Assembly: GCA_002170535.1 (NCBI GenBank) | Contig: NHDW01000006.1 | Span: 252,592-305,838 of the forward strand | Reading direction: 5' to 3' | From: Methylococcaceae bacterium TMED69 | Lineage (GTDB): Bacteria; Pseudomonadota; Gammaproteobacteria; Ga0077536 | Length of the DNA stretch: 53,247 nt | In this document: positions 22,917-31,858 of the stretch, piece by piece | Layout of the letters: each line of letters opens with the position of its first letter | Numbering within the stretch: position 1 is the first letter of the stretch | Made by a program: the position numbers and the translations under genes | The notes under the pieces: model-generated | The model's database searches: none | The model's input: only the letters and a program-made list of their open reading frames with translations | Told to the model about the DNA's origin: nothing

Positions 22917-23891
22917 TCAATAGTTTTTAATTAAAACTTCAATTGATTTTGCGCCGGCGCCATGGTTGTGTCTTCCGGCAGTGTATTTAACTTTGTGATA
23001 TTTGCAATTAAAGTCATCGTTGAATTTGTCAGCAAACCACCCTTGAGTAATTGTTCCCTGGCCGGCGAACCAACCTGGCGGGAATACCTCTCTATTACTA
23101 GTTGAGACAAGGCATTCTGCTTTGTGGGCATCGTTTAAAAATTCGCATAAACGAATTTGGTCAGTGTCGCTAAAAACGCCGGCTGAATTGTATTTGGCAA
23201 ACGATTTTCTGTAAGGAGGATCAGCGTAAAACCAATTTCCTTTTCCGAAAAATGCTTGTGTTTTTTCAAAATCACCCGACATCAGAATACATGTATCTAT
23301 AAACTCCGCAAATCTTTTTAATCTTGTGACATCAAACAATTTTCCCGGGTGTTTCCAGGTCATTAATCCGGCGGGTGATGCATATCTAAAATTAAAATTT
23401 GCTGATGTTTGCCAAATTCCGTTAAACCCTGTTTGCAAAAGATAATACAGAGCAGCGCCTTGTTCTACTGGACTCATGGAATATGGATGGTGTGCATATT
23501 GGTCTCGCAAGGAGTAATAGTATTTTTTTCTATCATCCACACTAGAATACTTTGAATAACCTGTTGCAACGTGACGTAAATACTCGCTTTCAAACGAATT
23601 ATAATGTGCCTTTTTCATAGATTGGTACATTATAATTAATTCTTCACAAGCTTCGTTTAGCACGATACTAGTATTTGGATAGTTGGCTTTAACCCATTGA
23701 GCTACACATGCTGAGCCGGCAAAAGTATCTACAAATAAATCTGGCTCAGATTTTGGGAAAAAACCTGATGAAAGATACTTTTTAAACATCCTGTTTTTTC
23801 CACCAGCCCACTTGAATGGTGGTTTATCAGGTCTTATTTTGTTAGTCGGCGCCGAATATGTCGTCTTCTTCATGTAATCCCAAACAATCAT
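22917..23891 (-). CDS. D12-class adenine-N6 DNA methyltransferase (Dam-like)
   Basis: This 324-residue protein has the D12 (alpha) class motifs in order: KPPFKWAGGKNRM, the SAM-binding FVDTFAGSACV and catalytic DPPY in WFYADPPYRKSF. It would methylate adenine N6 in a short DNA site, which may protect phage DNA from restriction or regulate packaging. The annotated ATG at 23891 lies inside the 3' end of the glutamine synthetase gene with a 50-bp overlap and GGAG ten bases upstream; an ATG at 23873 (MKKTTYSAP) is an alternative. The target site cannot be read from sequence. Confidence 0.9.
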   Translation of the reverse strand: MIVWDYMKKTTYSAPTNKIRPDKPPFKWAGGKNRMFKKYLSSGFFPKSEPDLFVDTFAGSACVAQWVKANYPNTSIVLNEACEELIIMYQSMKKAHYNSFESEYLRHVATGYSKYSSVDDRKKYYYSLRDQYAHHPYSMSPVEQGAALYYLLQTGFNGIWQTSANFNFRYASPAGLMTWKHPGKLFDVTRLKRFAEFIDTCILMSGDFEKTQAFFGKGNWFYADPPYRKSFAKYNSAGVFSDTDQIRLCEFLNDAHKAECLVSTSNREVFPPGWFAGQGTITQGWFADKFNDDFNCKYHKVKYTAGRHNHGAGAKSIEVLIKNY

Positions 23892-24897
23892 TAGTAGTAG
23901 TCTCCGTTATAAGTGCGGCAACTACATATGGATCAATGTTGGATGCCGGTCGTCTATCTTCAATATACCCTTTCCAGCCGTTTTGTTCAACTGAATTTGG
24001 TATTCTTATTGAAGCTCCACGATCTCCTACTCCATAGGAAAAACAATTAATGTGTTGAGTTTCATGGTTTCCAGTAAGTCTTTTTTCGTTGCCTTTTCCA
24101 TATCCTCTTATATGCTCCTCGTGGCGAAGCCTAAATTTATCCATGAGATTCAGCATTTTTTCTTTTGACCAGTCTTTTCTCATTTCTTTTGTACTGAAAT
24201 TTGTATGGCAACCCGAACCATTCCAGTCTCCGACAACAGGTTTAGGACTAATATTAATATCCCAACCTTTCTCCTCTGCTAGTCGATACAAGAGATATCT
24301 TGACATCCAGAGGTCATCGCAAGCCTTCATAGTATCCTTTGCAAAGCATTGGTATTCCCATTGCCCTACGGCGACTTCTGCATTGATACCGGTGATCTCT
24401 ATACCCATTTGCAGACACCATTGAAGATGTGTCAATACAAACTCTCTTCCCACCACTTGGTTTCCTCCAACCCCGCAGTAGTAAAGACCTTGGGGCTTTG
24501 GATATCCTCCGCTAGGAAAACCCAAAGGCTGGAAATCTTTTGTGATAAAATACTCTTGTTCAAAACCCCACCAAAACTTATTTTCCTTTGTGGACTTGTA
24601 TATTTCTTTTAGTTTAGATCTTGAATTTGATTTATGCGAAGTTCCATCTTTGTTTAAAACCTCGCACATTACGTAAACCGTGTTTGTTCCATCGTTATAG
24701 CATCTTACCGGTTTTAGCAAACACTCCGAGGAATTGCCAGGCGCTTGTTCCGTAGATGATCCGTCAAAATTCCAAACTGGTAATTCTTCTGGATTTGGGA
24801 ATGTATCATCTAACTCCATTACCTTAACTTTAGATCTTAAATTAGGGGTTTCATATCCGTCTAACCAGATATACTCTAACAAAACTTTATCACTCAT
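23842..24897 (-). CDS. Type II glutamine synthetase
   Basis: This 351-residue protein matches GSII (eukaryote-type, about 350 residues) rather than the 450-residue GlnA form. Visible signatures: LEYIWLDGYE at the start, PVWNFDGSSTEQAPG, the metal and glutamate site FWWGFEQEYF, GINAEVAVGQWEYQ, NGSGCHTNFST, GNEKRLTGNHET and RGASIRIP near the C-terminus. It makes glutamine from glutamate, ammonium and ATP, supplying nitrogen for nucleotide synthesis during infection. All key acidic and Arg/His residues appear present, so it is probably active. The TAATG overlap couples it to the thioesterase gene. Confidence 0.93.
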   Translation of the reverse strand: MSDKVLLEYIWLDGYETPNLRSKVKVMELDDTFPNPEELPVWNFDGSSTEQAPGNSSECLLKPVRCYNDGTNTVYVMCEVLNKDGTSHKSNSRSKLKEIYKSTKENKFWWGFEQEYFITKDFQPLGFPSGGYPKPQGLYYCGVGGNQVVGREFVLTHLQWCLQMGIEITGINAEVAVGQWEYQCFAKDTMKACDDLWMSRYLLYRLAEEKGWDINISPKPVVGDWNGSGCHTNFSTKEMRKDWSKEKMLNLMDKFRLRHEEHIRGYGKGNEKRLTGNHETQHINCFSYGVGDRGASIRIPNSVEQNGWKGYIEDRRPASNIDPYVVAALITETTTNDCLGLHEEDDIFGAD

Positions 24898-25310
24898 TAT
24901 TTTTCCTTTTTAATTTTATTATGCACGTGAGGAGCAATCGGAACTGGCTCGCCGTCTCCATCAATTCTTACGAAAGTCATAACGCATTGACAAATAGATT
25001 TTTGGGTTCCGTTATAAACACTATGTCGACGTGCTTCGATCGCTATTTTTACTGACGTTGTGCCGATTTGTATAACTTTTCCATAAATTTTAATTATTTG
25101 CCCGGGTCTTGAAGGAGCTGTAAACGATATATCAGATATATGTCTTGTAACAACTCTTCCGGTGTCTGCTACCTGTGCTGCTAGTGCGGCGCCGGCTTCA
25201 TCAAGCCATGCTAGCATGACTCCACCAAAAAGGTTTCCGTGCGTACCTACATCCTTTGTCTTACAAATGTGAGTAGATATCAATTGGGGTTCATACCATT
25301 GTTCAGGCAT
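24897..25310 (-). CDS. Acyl-CoA thioesterase (hotdog fold, YciA-like)
   Basis: This 137-residue hotdog-fold protein has GTHGNLFGGVMLAWLDEAGAALA, the region that contains the catalytic Asp/Asn of YciA/BFIT-type thioesterases, then VTRHISDISFTAPSRPGQI typical of the second strand pair. These enzymes hydrolyse acyl-CoA esters. It is an unusual phage gene and may alter host lipid or CoA pools. It is cotranscribed between the endolysin and glutamine synthetase genes. Confidence 0.85.
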   Translation of the reverse strand: MPEQWYEPQLISTHICKTKDVGTHGNLFGGVMLAWLDEAGAALAAQVADTGRVVTRHISDISFTAPSRPGQIIKIYGKVIQIGTTSVKIAIEARRHSVYNGTQKSICQCVMTFVRIDGDGEPVPIAPHVHNKIKKEK

Positions 25311-25312
25311 CT

Positions 25313-26209
25313 TTATTTTATTTCCTCTAGCAGAGATTCTATATCTAGACCACCACAGTCGATCTTTCTCTTCGAACAGTGAAAGTGGTTCATAAATCCT
25401 CTAAATTTGCCAGACCCACACTCAGAATCATAAGCCCATTTTGTGTTAGGTGCCTCTAAAGGAATACCACATCCTTCGTGAATAGCTTTATAAAGTGCCT
25501 TCAGAGCCTCTATTTGTTCTGGATAAAACCAGGTAAAATCATCCAACACTTTATTTTGTGCCAATGCACCGCTCATTATCGGACGTTCTTTTCCGACGTT
25601 TTTCTTGTACCATCCCTGGTATTTTGGATAATAGGCGTTTGCAATTTCTACACCTACAGAATACTTGTTAACGTTTCTATTGCCGGCGTGCCAACAGGAG
25701 TCATTTAAATCGTGTAGTTGTATGATCGTCCCGTCATTGTCAATACAGAAATGCACGGAGATCCCACGTTTCGCGAGGACCTTTGCGCAACTCATGCTAC
25801 TAAGGCAGACATCCCAATGAGTTACAAATGATTTTATAGTACGTTTACGGCTATTCTTTGTTACACCAGTACTAACAGGATAAGGGAAACCCGAATCTTT
25901 AAAAGTATGGACTTTATCAGAAGGCCAATCTATTTTAACCGGAGTATCTCTCCACCAAATAACATCAGAAGTATCTGTTACCCAGCCAAGTTTTTCTAAT
26001 TCTTGTTGAGATTCTATTTTCGCGTTGATGTGTCTAAATGTTGATGGTCCGCATAATCCGTCAGCTGTTAATCTGTTTTCTGCCTGAAATGCTTTTATTG
26101 CTTTTGTTAGCTTGTAGTCAAAAAGTTTATGGCCGGGAATAAACCAGTCGGGTTCCCAGCCAAGTTTAGAAGCAGAAGCCTCATTGTAAAATTCTTTATC
26201 GATAGCCAT
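25313..26209 (-). CDS. Endolysin: peptidoglycan-binding domain plus N-acetylmuramoyl-L-alanine amidase
   Basis: The 298-residue protein has an N-terminal peptidoglycan-binding domain (residues ~10-65, with AIKAFQAENRLTADGLCGPST) and an Amidase_2 domain (~120-295). Zinc ligands appear as His131 (VTHWD), His277 and Cys285 (H-x7-C), with the cell-wall contact region CWHAGNRNV around 173. It cleaves the amide bond between muramic acid and L-Ala in peptidoglycan. There is no signal peptide, so it would need a holin. The holin-like gene is about 21 kb away. Confidence 0.9.
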   Translation of the reverse strand: MAIDKEFYNEASASKLGWEPDWFIPGHKLFDYKLTKAIKAFQAENRLTADGLCGPSTFRHINAKIESQQELEKLGWVTDTSDVIWWRDTPVKIDWPSDKVHTFKDSGFPYPVSTGVTKNSRKRTIKSFVTHWDVCLSSMSCAKVLAKRGISVHFCIDNDGTIIQLHDLNDSCWHAGNRNVNKYSVGVEIANAYYPKYQGWYKKNVGKERPIMSGALAQNKVLDDFTWFYPEQIEALKALYKAIHEGCGIPLEAPNTKWAYDSECGSGKFRGFMNHFHCSKRKIDCGGLDIESLLEEIK

Positions 26210-26238
26210 CGATTTCTCCTTTATAAGATTAATGTTAT

Positions 26239-26862
26239 TTAAATATCAATGTCCTCAGGAATGGCTAAATTAATGTCAACTTTAACATCAATGTGAAGTT
26301 TTGGCATGCCAATTACATCGGCAATTCCTAGTTTTTTAGCTTTCTTCGGAGTGACAAACCAATCTGCTCTGCCTCGTCGCTGGACTTCTTTCCAAAAATA
26401 GTCCCTTGGCTTTTTGCAGTTGTCAGATAAAATTTCATAAATCCTTTTATTTAGCCGCTTTGTCTCTTTCGCTGAGGCTTGTATTTCCTCATTTTTTCCC
26501 CATGCTCCCGAAGACACATCATGGATCATCAATGTTGCTTCTGGAGTAATAAACCTAAGACCTTCTGCTCCGCAGGAAAAAAGGATGACTCCGCAACTCA
26601 TTGCTTTTCCTTCAACTATTGTGGCAACCGGCAATTCAGAAGAATTTATTGCAGAAATCATACTCATTAAGGAATATACTTGACCACCATAGCTGTCAAT
26701 AATTACCGGTATAATTGGCTGACCCGTATTGTGGGCTCGAGCCATGTCATTTGCAAAATTTCTTGCAGAATCTTCATCGAATTTGTTAACTCTAATAATA
26801 ACAGGAGAATGGCGGAGCTCAAGCTCTTTAATTTTCCCGTCGTAGTTTGTTGTCCAGTGCAT
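26239..26862 (-). CDS. clpP: ClpP-like serine protease
   Basis: This 207-residue protein has the full ClpP catalytic triad: Ser89 in GKAMSCGV, His114 in MIHDVSSG and Asp167 in RADWFVT, with DSYGG at 56-60 forming the oxyanion strand. Length is typical. It probably assembles into a proteolytic barrel and may work with host Clp ATPases, phage ClpS or alone on phage proteins. It is also conceivable that it acts in head maturation, but the LxE-type sites elsewhere fit a different protease family. GGGAG precedes the ATG. Confidence 0.92.
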   Translation of the reverse strand: MHWTTNYDGKIKELELRHSPVIIRVNKFDEDSARNFANDMARAHNTGQPIIPVIIDSYGGQVYSLMSMISAINSSELPVATIVEGKAMSCGVILFSCGAEGLRFITPEATLMIHDVSSGAWGKNEEIQASAKETKRLNKRIYEILSDNCKKPRDYFWKEVQRRGRADWFVTPKKAKKLGIADVIGMPKLHIDVKVDINLAIPEDIDI

Positions 26863-26883
26863 TTATTCTCCCTGGAAATATGG

Positions 26884-29385
26884 TTATCCGCAGGCACCGT
26901 GCCCGCATGCAGAACATGTTTGGCAACCTTCTTGGTAGATTATTGTACCTTCTGCACCGCAGTTTGTACAAACATTAACAGAGGCTTTGGTTCCATCTGC
27001 AATGTATTTTTTTAGACACCTAGCGATTACTTTTGAAAACGAAAATAAGTCAGCCTCTTTGTCTTTCTGCATTTGTTCTACTAAATATTGCACCGGTGCT
27101 CCGTGCCTCAAAGCCAAACTTATCGTCCTAGTATAACCAGCATAGTTTGGATTATCGAAAACACTAACAATATCTTTTATTACCAATGCATCGTCGCCTT
27201 CGCCTATTTTTAAATCATATTTGTTTGCGGTTGTTTTGTAAGATCGTTTTGAAAGTGTTCCTGACTTATGTTTTCTTGGAACTTCAATTAACTCTGCTTT
27301 TCCGCCTATTACTTCATATGGTCGATCATCAAGCAACCCTACTAGCACTACCCATCTTTCATCCTTAACGCTGGTATGATAAATGTCGCACTCTAAAGCT
27401 TCTGGTCTTTTTGGCGCATGTCTGGTTTGAATTTTTTGAGGTTGACTCTTTTGGCTTGAATCAACTAGAACCCCAGATCTACTTCCGTCGCGGTATATGG
27501 TTATTCCTTTGCAACCTGCTTCCCAGCCTGCCTCATATACTTTTTTGACTGTGTCGACATCGACATCCGCTGGAAGGTTGGTTGTATTTGAAATCGCGTG
27601 GCAAACCCATTTTTGGGCCGCGGCCTGAATCCAGACCTTGTTGACCCAATCGATCTCGTTTGCAGTTGCATTTGAGTACGGGCTGTGTGAAACAGCAACG
27701 CTGGGATCGTCCGATTGCCAATCACAGTCCGAATCTGTAGAATCCATCCACTCTTTAAATTTATGATGATAAACCGTATATTCCTGCCACTTATCCCCAA
27801 GATCGTCAACAAAATCAACTCGTACGTCTCCGTCCTGTGGATTAATTTTTCTTCTCCGCGTATAATGAAGCATGAAAGAAGGCTCTATTCCGGAAGTTGT
27901 CTGGGTTAAACAAGAAACCGATCCTGCAGGAGCCGTTGTGGTGTTGGCAATATTTCTCCTACCAAAAATTTTATACTCTTGAATTGTTTGTTCGTCTAGT
28001 TCGTTAAAAATTCTATTTAAAAAATTGTGATCTAATTCTTTTGATGGATCAAAAACTGGAAAACAGCCTCTCTCTTTTGCAAGATTAATAGATTCAGTGT
28101 ATGAACCAACTGCAAGGTTTTTGTAAAAATGCTCAACTGTAGAAATACTTTCTTCCGAGCCATATGTTTGGCCAAGCATCGCAATTGCGTCGCCGACTCC
28201 TGTTACTCCCAGTCCAGTACGTCTTCCTTGGGTTGCTCTATCCTTAATAAATTCCCAAAGATCTTTTTCTATTTTTTTGACAGACGATGCTTCTGGATCT
28301 TTTTCTATTTTAGAAATGATTTTATCAATTTGCTCTAGCTCCAGATCGATCATATTGTCCATTAGCCTCTGGGCTTTTCTTACAATTTTAACATATTTTG
28401 CCGTGTTAAAAGCAGCGTTTTCGGTCCATGGGTTTTCAATAAAATTAGTTAAATTTACCAACATCAGCCGGCAGGAATCACCTGGGGAAAGAATTATTTC
28501 TCCACATGGATTTGTTGATGTAGACCCAAATCCTTCGTCAGAATATATGTCCGATGGAGTATTTTTTACGGCCGTATCCCAAAATAAAATCCCAGGCTCA
28601 GCTGACATGTGTGCGCTTTCTACGATTTCGTTCCAAACTTCTATAGCGTCAACATGCTTTGATATTTTTGGACTATCAGAATCGATAGGCCATCGTTGTT
28701 CGTAGTCTCCGTTAGACTTGACCGCTTTCATAAATTCGTCAGAAATTCTTACCGATACATTGGCGCCTGTCACTTTTTTAAGATCTCTCTTGATTTTTAC
28801 AAAGTCTAAAACCTGAGGATGGTGAACACTGATGGAAAGCATCAGCGCGCCTCTCCTTCCACCTTGTGCTACCTCTCTACAAGAATTTGAAAATCTTTCC
28901 ATAAAAAGTTCAATTCCGTCCGTTGTTCTGGCAGCGTTCTTGCAAGATATACCTCTAGGTCTGATATTCGAAATATCAAAACCAACTCCGCCGCGGCGCT
29001 TCATGATTTGAACTTGTTGTTGATCAGTGTATAAAATTCCTCCGTAACTATCTTCTGGTGAATCAATTACAAAACAGTTTGAAATCGATTGAATTTGATA
29101 TGGATTACCAATTCCTGACATTGGCGACCCTTGCGGAACAACGTATTTAAAATCCTTAAGAAGATCTAAGATTTCATCACGGGGCATTGGATTAGGATAT
29201 TTTTCCTCTATTCTAGAAAATTCACCTGCCAAACGGTTATGCATGTCTTCAGGCGTCAATTCATAATAATTGTTTTCTAGATCACGTAGCGCATATTTTG
29301 TAACCCAAACGTTTGCGGCGAGCTCGTCCCCATCAAAATAATCCAATGTCGCTTTTGTGACTTCTTCCTTTTTATAGATCTTCAC
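26884..29385 (-). CDS. nrdJ: Adenosylcobalamin-dependent (class II) ribonucleotide reductase
   Basis: This 833-residue enzyme reduces ribonucleotides to deoxyribonucleotides using B12. It has GNPYQIQSISNCFVIDSP (first active Cys), MKRRGGVGFDISNIRPRG, the N-x-C-G segment STNPCGEIIL (radical Cys), TAPAGSVSCLTQTTSGIEP and GCKGITIYRDGSRSG. The C-terminus ends with a Cys-rich ribbon (CTNCG, CQTCSACGHGACG) for reduction by thioredoxin. It starts at a GTG (29385) with GGAG upstream, overlapping the helicase end by 14 bases. A single-chain enzyme, so oxygen-independent. Confidence 0.93.
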   Translation of the reverse strand: MKIYKKEEVTKATLDYFDGDELAANVWVTKYALRDLENNYYELTPEDMHNRLAGEFSRIEEKYPNPMPRDEILDLLKDFKYVVPQGSPMSGIGNPYQIQSISNCFVIDSPEDSYGGILYTDQQQVQIMKRRGGVGFDISNIRPRGISCKNAARTTDGIELFMERFSNSCREVAQGGRRGALMLSISVHHPQVLDFVKIKRDLKKVTGANVSVRISDEFMKAVKSNGDYEQRWPIDSDSPKISKHVDAIEVWNEIVESAHMSAEPGILFWDTAVKNTPSDIYSDEGFGSTSTNPCGEIILSPGDSCRLMLVNLTNFIENPWTENAAFNTAKYVKIVRKAQRLMDNMIDLELEQIDKIISKIEKDPEASSVKKIEKDLWEFIKDRATQGRRTGLGVTGVGDAIAMLGQTYGSEESISTVEHFYKNLAVGSYTESINLAKERGCFPVFDPSKELDHNFLNRIFNELDEQTIQEYKIFGRRNIANTTTAPAGSVSCLTQTTSGIEPSFMLHYTRRRKINPQDGDVRVDFVDDLGDKWQEYTVYHHKFKEWMDSTDSDCDWQSDDPSVAVSHSPYSNATANEIDWVNKVWIQAAAQKWVCHAISNTTNLPADVDVDTVKKVYEAGWEAGCKGITIYRDGSRSGVLVDSSQKSQPQKIQTRHAPKRPEALECDIYHTSVKDERWVVLVGLLDDRPYEVIGGKAELIEVPRKHKSGTLSKRSYKTTANKYDLKIGEGDDALVIKDIVSVFDNPNYAGYTRTISLALRHGAPVQYLVEQMQKDKEADLFSFSKVIARCLKKYIADGTKASVNVCTNCGAEGTIIYQEGCQTCSACGHGACG

Positions 29386-30784
29386 TACAGTTCTCCTTTG
29401 CCGCCTTTACCTTTTCCCAAACTTTGTTTAGAGCTTTGGTTGGATTACAGCTCATTTCATATTGTTCTGTCTCGTTGTCTTTAAGGACTCTGAATCTTGA
29501 TTGTGCGGTGTCTATTCTAACCGGCATTTGTATTCCGTCCATTCCGGCACGATTTTTAGCTAGAAACAAACGTCCGAATCCAGACGCTTTTTCTTCTGGT
29601 TTTCTACTAAGCCCAACCACCACATCTGAAACCTGAGCCTTTCCATATGCTTCTCCCATGTTTTCTAAACCTACGATTTCCTCGCGGGCTCCTGACCGGT
29701 TTGATTGAGAGGCTGTCCATACTGGAACATTAAAGTCGGCTGCCAACTGCCGTAATTCTTCATAAATTAGCTGCAACTCTAGTCTAAGCGCATCGTATTG
29801 CCTCGTAGATTTCATTACGTCTGCGTAATCGATGATGACTACTGAGGGCCAATAATTTCTAAATTTTAACTTTTCTAGATGGTTCCTGATTGTGTTAACA
29901 CTAGCAGTTCTTGTTGGATAATATTTGATTACAAGATTTCCAAATTCGCCATCTTCATAGGTTTTAATTACTTTCTCTTTGTTTTCTAAAAGATCACTGC
30001 AGTCAATGTTGCAAATGTTCGCATCGTATCTTTTTCCTGTTAGCGTTTCAGAAAGTTCAAACGTATAGTGGACAACTGTTTTTCCTCTGCGGAGAGCCTC
30101 ACAACCCATAGCAACAAGCCAGTGTGATTTACCAACACCAGTTGGTGCGACAACTACTCCTAGCTCTCCTCTTCCCAAGCCACCGTCTAAGACTTCTTTT
30201 TTATCAAGTTCCGGAATTCCTGTGGGTGTTGTGATCCTTTGTATTTCGTGGAATCTTGCTTCTATATCCTCAAAGAAATCGTGGCCAATTGAAGATGGCA
30301 TTCCTACAGAAACTGCTTTTCTCATAAGATCGACAACGGGCTCGAATTGGTCGCCTTGTACCAATTCTACAGCTTGAGTCAACGCCTCTTTGAAAGCCTG
30401 TCTCTTGCAAAAATCGAGTGTTTTATCCTTTACGTAATGCAGGTCTTGCGGATTTTTGTTGGCGCGCATGAGCTGAATAAACTGTACAATTTGATCCTTT
30501 AGTATTTTATCCGCAGTTTCTCCCTTTAGATCTTCTCGGATAATCTGAATTAGTAATTGCATGGTTGGAAAACATCTATATTTTGCAAAATAATCAAAAT
30601 ACTGTGTGCACAAATACTGGAGATATTTTAAATCAAAAAATGATGGATCCATCACCTCTATCATTTGCTGGGCCCATTCTTTATCGGACGCTAAACCCTG
30701 AAATATTTTTTCTTGGAATGATTTTCCATAATGGCTAAAGCTGTGAGCACCATTGGAATCTTTAATTTGAAGGACTGCTGACAT
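29372..30784 (-). CDS. Replicative DNA helicase (DnaB/T4 gp41-like)
   Basis: This 470-residue RecA-fold helicase has Walker A as APTGVGKS (213-220), Walker B as VVIIDY (315-320), the sensor-like PVWTASQSNRSG and a late Arg-containing FGRLFLAKNRAG. An N-terminal helical domain (about 1-160) corresponds to the DnaB N-terminal collar. It unwinds DNA at the fork in the 5' to 3' direction. No primase motif is present in it, and no primase gene is seen in the window. Confidence 0.92.
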   Translation of the reverse strand: MSAVLQIKDSNGAHSFSHYGKSFQEKIFQGLASDKEWAQQMIEVMDPSFFDLKYLQYLCTQYFDYFAKYRCFPTMQLLIQIIREDLKGETADKILKDQIVQFIQLMRANKNPQDLHYVKDKTLDFCKRQAFKEALTQAVELVQGDQFEPVVDLMRKAVSVGMPSSIGHDFFEDIEARFHEIQRITTPTGIPELDKKEVLDGGLGRGELGVVVAPTGVGKSHWLVAMGCEALRRGKTVVHYTFELSETLTGKRYDANICNIDCSDLLENKEKVIKTYEDGEFGNLVIKYYPTRTASVNTIRNHLEKLKFRNYWPSVVIIDYADVMKSTRQYDALRLELQLIYEELRQLAADFNVPVWTASQSNRSGAREEIVGLENMGEAYGKAQVSDVVVGLSRKPEEKASGFGRLFLAKNRAGMDGIQMPVRIDTAQSRFRVLKDNETEQYEMSCNPTKALNKVWEKVKAAKENCSEDL

Positions 30785-30795
30785 TTTGGCTCCGT

Positions 30796-31770
30796 TTATT
30801 CTTTTGTAATTGAAGAATTTAGATTCATGAAAAATACATCTACATTAAACGCTCTAGGTATATCAACCCCCTCCGTTATCAATGCTTTTGTTAAGCCAAA
30901 TTTATCTCTTTTAGTTTCAGCATTTTCAATTGCAAAATTCATTTTGCTGACATGTTCTGCTGACAGTGTACTAATATCTAAATTCATTATTTTCCAATTT
31001 CTTTTCGGAACGCTCGAGGACTCTAACATGTTTTTATACATCTTTAACGGTTTATCGTTATTTCGTTTTTCACATAGACTAAGTATGTCGTCAATACTGA
31101 CAAATTCGCTTTTTCCGAGCTCTGGGAAACGTTTCACCAATGATCGGAAGCCACAACCTTTTATACCAGGAATTCCATCAGATGTATCCCCAATAAATGA
31201 TCTAGCGGTAATAAAGTTTTCAACACTTACCCCGTATCTTTCTAGAACATAATTTTTATCAAGCAATTTTTTGCTTGCTGGGCTGTATTGCAGGCAAGAA
31301 TCAGAAAGGCACTGATGCATATCTTGATCCATGGAGCAGATTATTTTTTTAGATTCCGGATATTTGTATTTTGCAATGTATGCAATTACATCATCTGCCT
31401 CGCACTGATCGACATACACTTGTTCCACAGGAAGATGCTTAAGTAGATTAGTTGTTAGTCCAACTTGGTAAATGAAATTTTCCTCTGTATCCGGAATATC
31501 TTCGTAAATATCTGATCTATTTAGCTTGATAGGCTTTCTATTCATCTTGTACTCAGGCAGAATAGCTCTTCGCCTGGCTGAACCGCCACCTTCCCAACAA
31601 ACTATAATCTTAGATGGATCAAACTTTTTAGTAAGCATACCCAGAGATTTCATGAACCCTATGGTTCCTCCTAGTTGGTGTCCATGTGAGGACATAATTG
31701 GTACCACACAATATGCTCTTGCAAAAATATTATATGCGTCTATCAGTAAAATTGGACCGTCTTTTGACAT
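30796..31770 (-). CDS. 5'-3' exonuclease / flap endonuclease (T4 RNase H-like)
   Basis: This 324-residue FEN-family nuclease has the N-terminal Asp of LLIDAYNIFARAY, a helical arch segment with ARRRAILPEYKMNR, the acidic metal cluster CEADDVIAYIA, SMDQDMHQC, and the helix-3-turn-helix GDTSDGIPGIKGCG. It removes RNA primers and flaps. The mini family-A polymerase-like protein at 35.7 kb lacks such a domain, so the two could act together. It begins the nuclease-helicase-reductase-ClpP run downstream of a promoter-like site. Confidence 0.92.
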   Translation of the reverse strand: MSKDGPILLIDAYNIFARAYCVVPIMSSHGHQLGGTIGFMKSLGMLTKKFDPSKIIVCWEGGGSARRRAILPEYKMNRKPIKLNRSDIYEDIPDTEENFIYQVGLTTNLLKHLPVEQVYVDQCEADDVIAYIAKYKYPESKKIICSMDQDMHQCLSDSCLQYSPASKKLLDKNYVLERYGVSVENFITARSFIGDTSDGIPGIKGCGFRSLVKRFPELGKSEFVSIDDILSLCEKRNNDKPLKMYKNMLESSSVPKRNWKIMNLDISTLSAEHVSKMNFAIENAETKRDKFGLTKALITEGVDIPRAFNVDVFFMNLNSSITKE

Positions 31771-31798
31771 TTAAATCTCCTTTCAAGTATTAAAAATT

Positions 31799-31827
31799 AT
31801 TATATTAGACTACTAATATAATTTAAC
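31799..31827 (-). promoter_or_regulatory. Promoter-like boxes upstream of the exonuclease gene
   Basis: TATAAT (31804-31799) lies 17 bases downstream of GTTAAA (31827-31822) on the minus strand, in the 88-bp gap between recA-like and nuclease genes. The -10 box is perfect, the -35 box weak. A hairpin overlaps the -35 region. Confidence 0.4.
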
Positions 31828-31853
31828 CCGTTCTAGGTTGTTTTACACGGGTT
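31825..31853 (-). other. Hairpin after the RecA-like gene
   Basis: A 7-bp inverted repeat AACCCGT/ACGGGTT with a 15-base loop follows the recA-like stop by a few bases. No T-run follows on the transcript, so it is a weak terminator or an RNA-stabilising hairpin. Confidence 0.35.
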
Positions 31854-31858
31854 TTGAG

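Noticed and set aside
26239-26862. ClpP-like protein as the head-maturation protease acting on the LxE sites
   Set aside because: Some phages use ClpP-fold prohead proteases, but this sequence has canonical ClpP spacing and lies with replication genes, and LxE specificity is known for the gp21 family instead. It is not excluded but not favoured.
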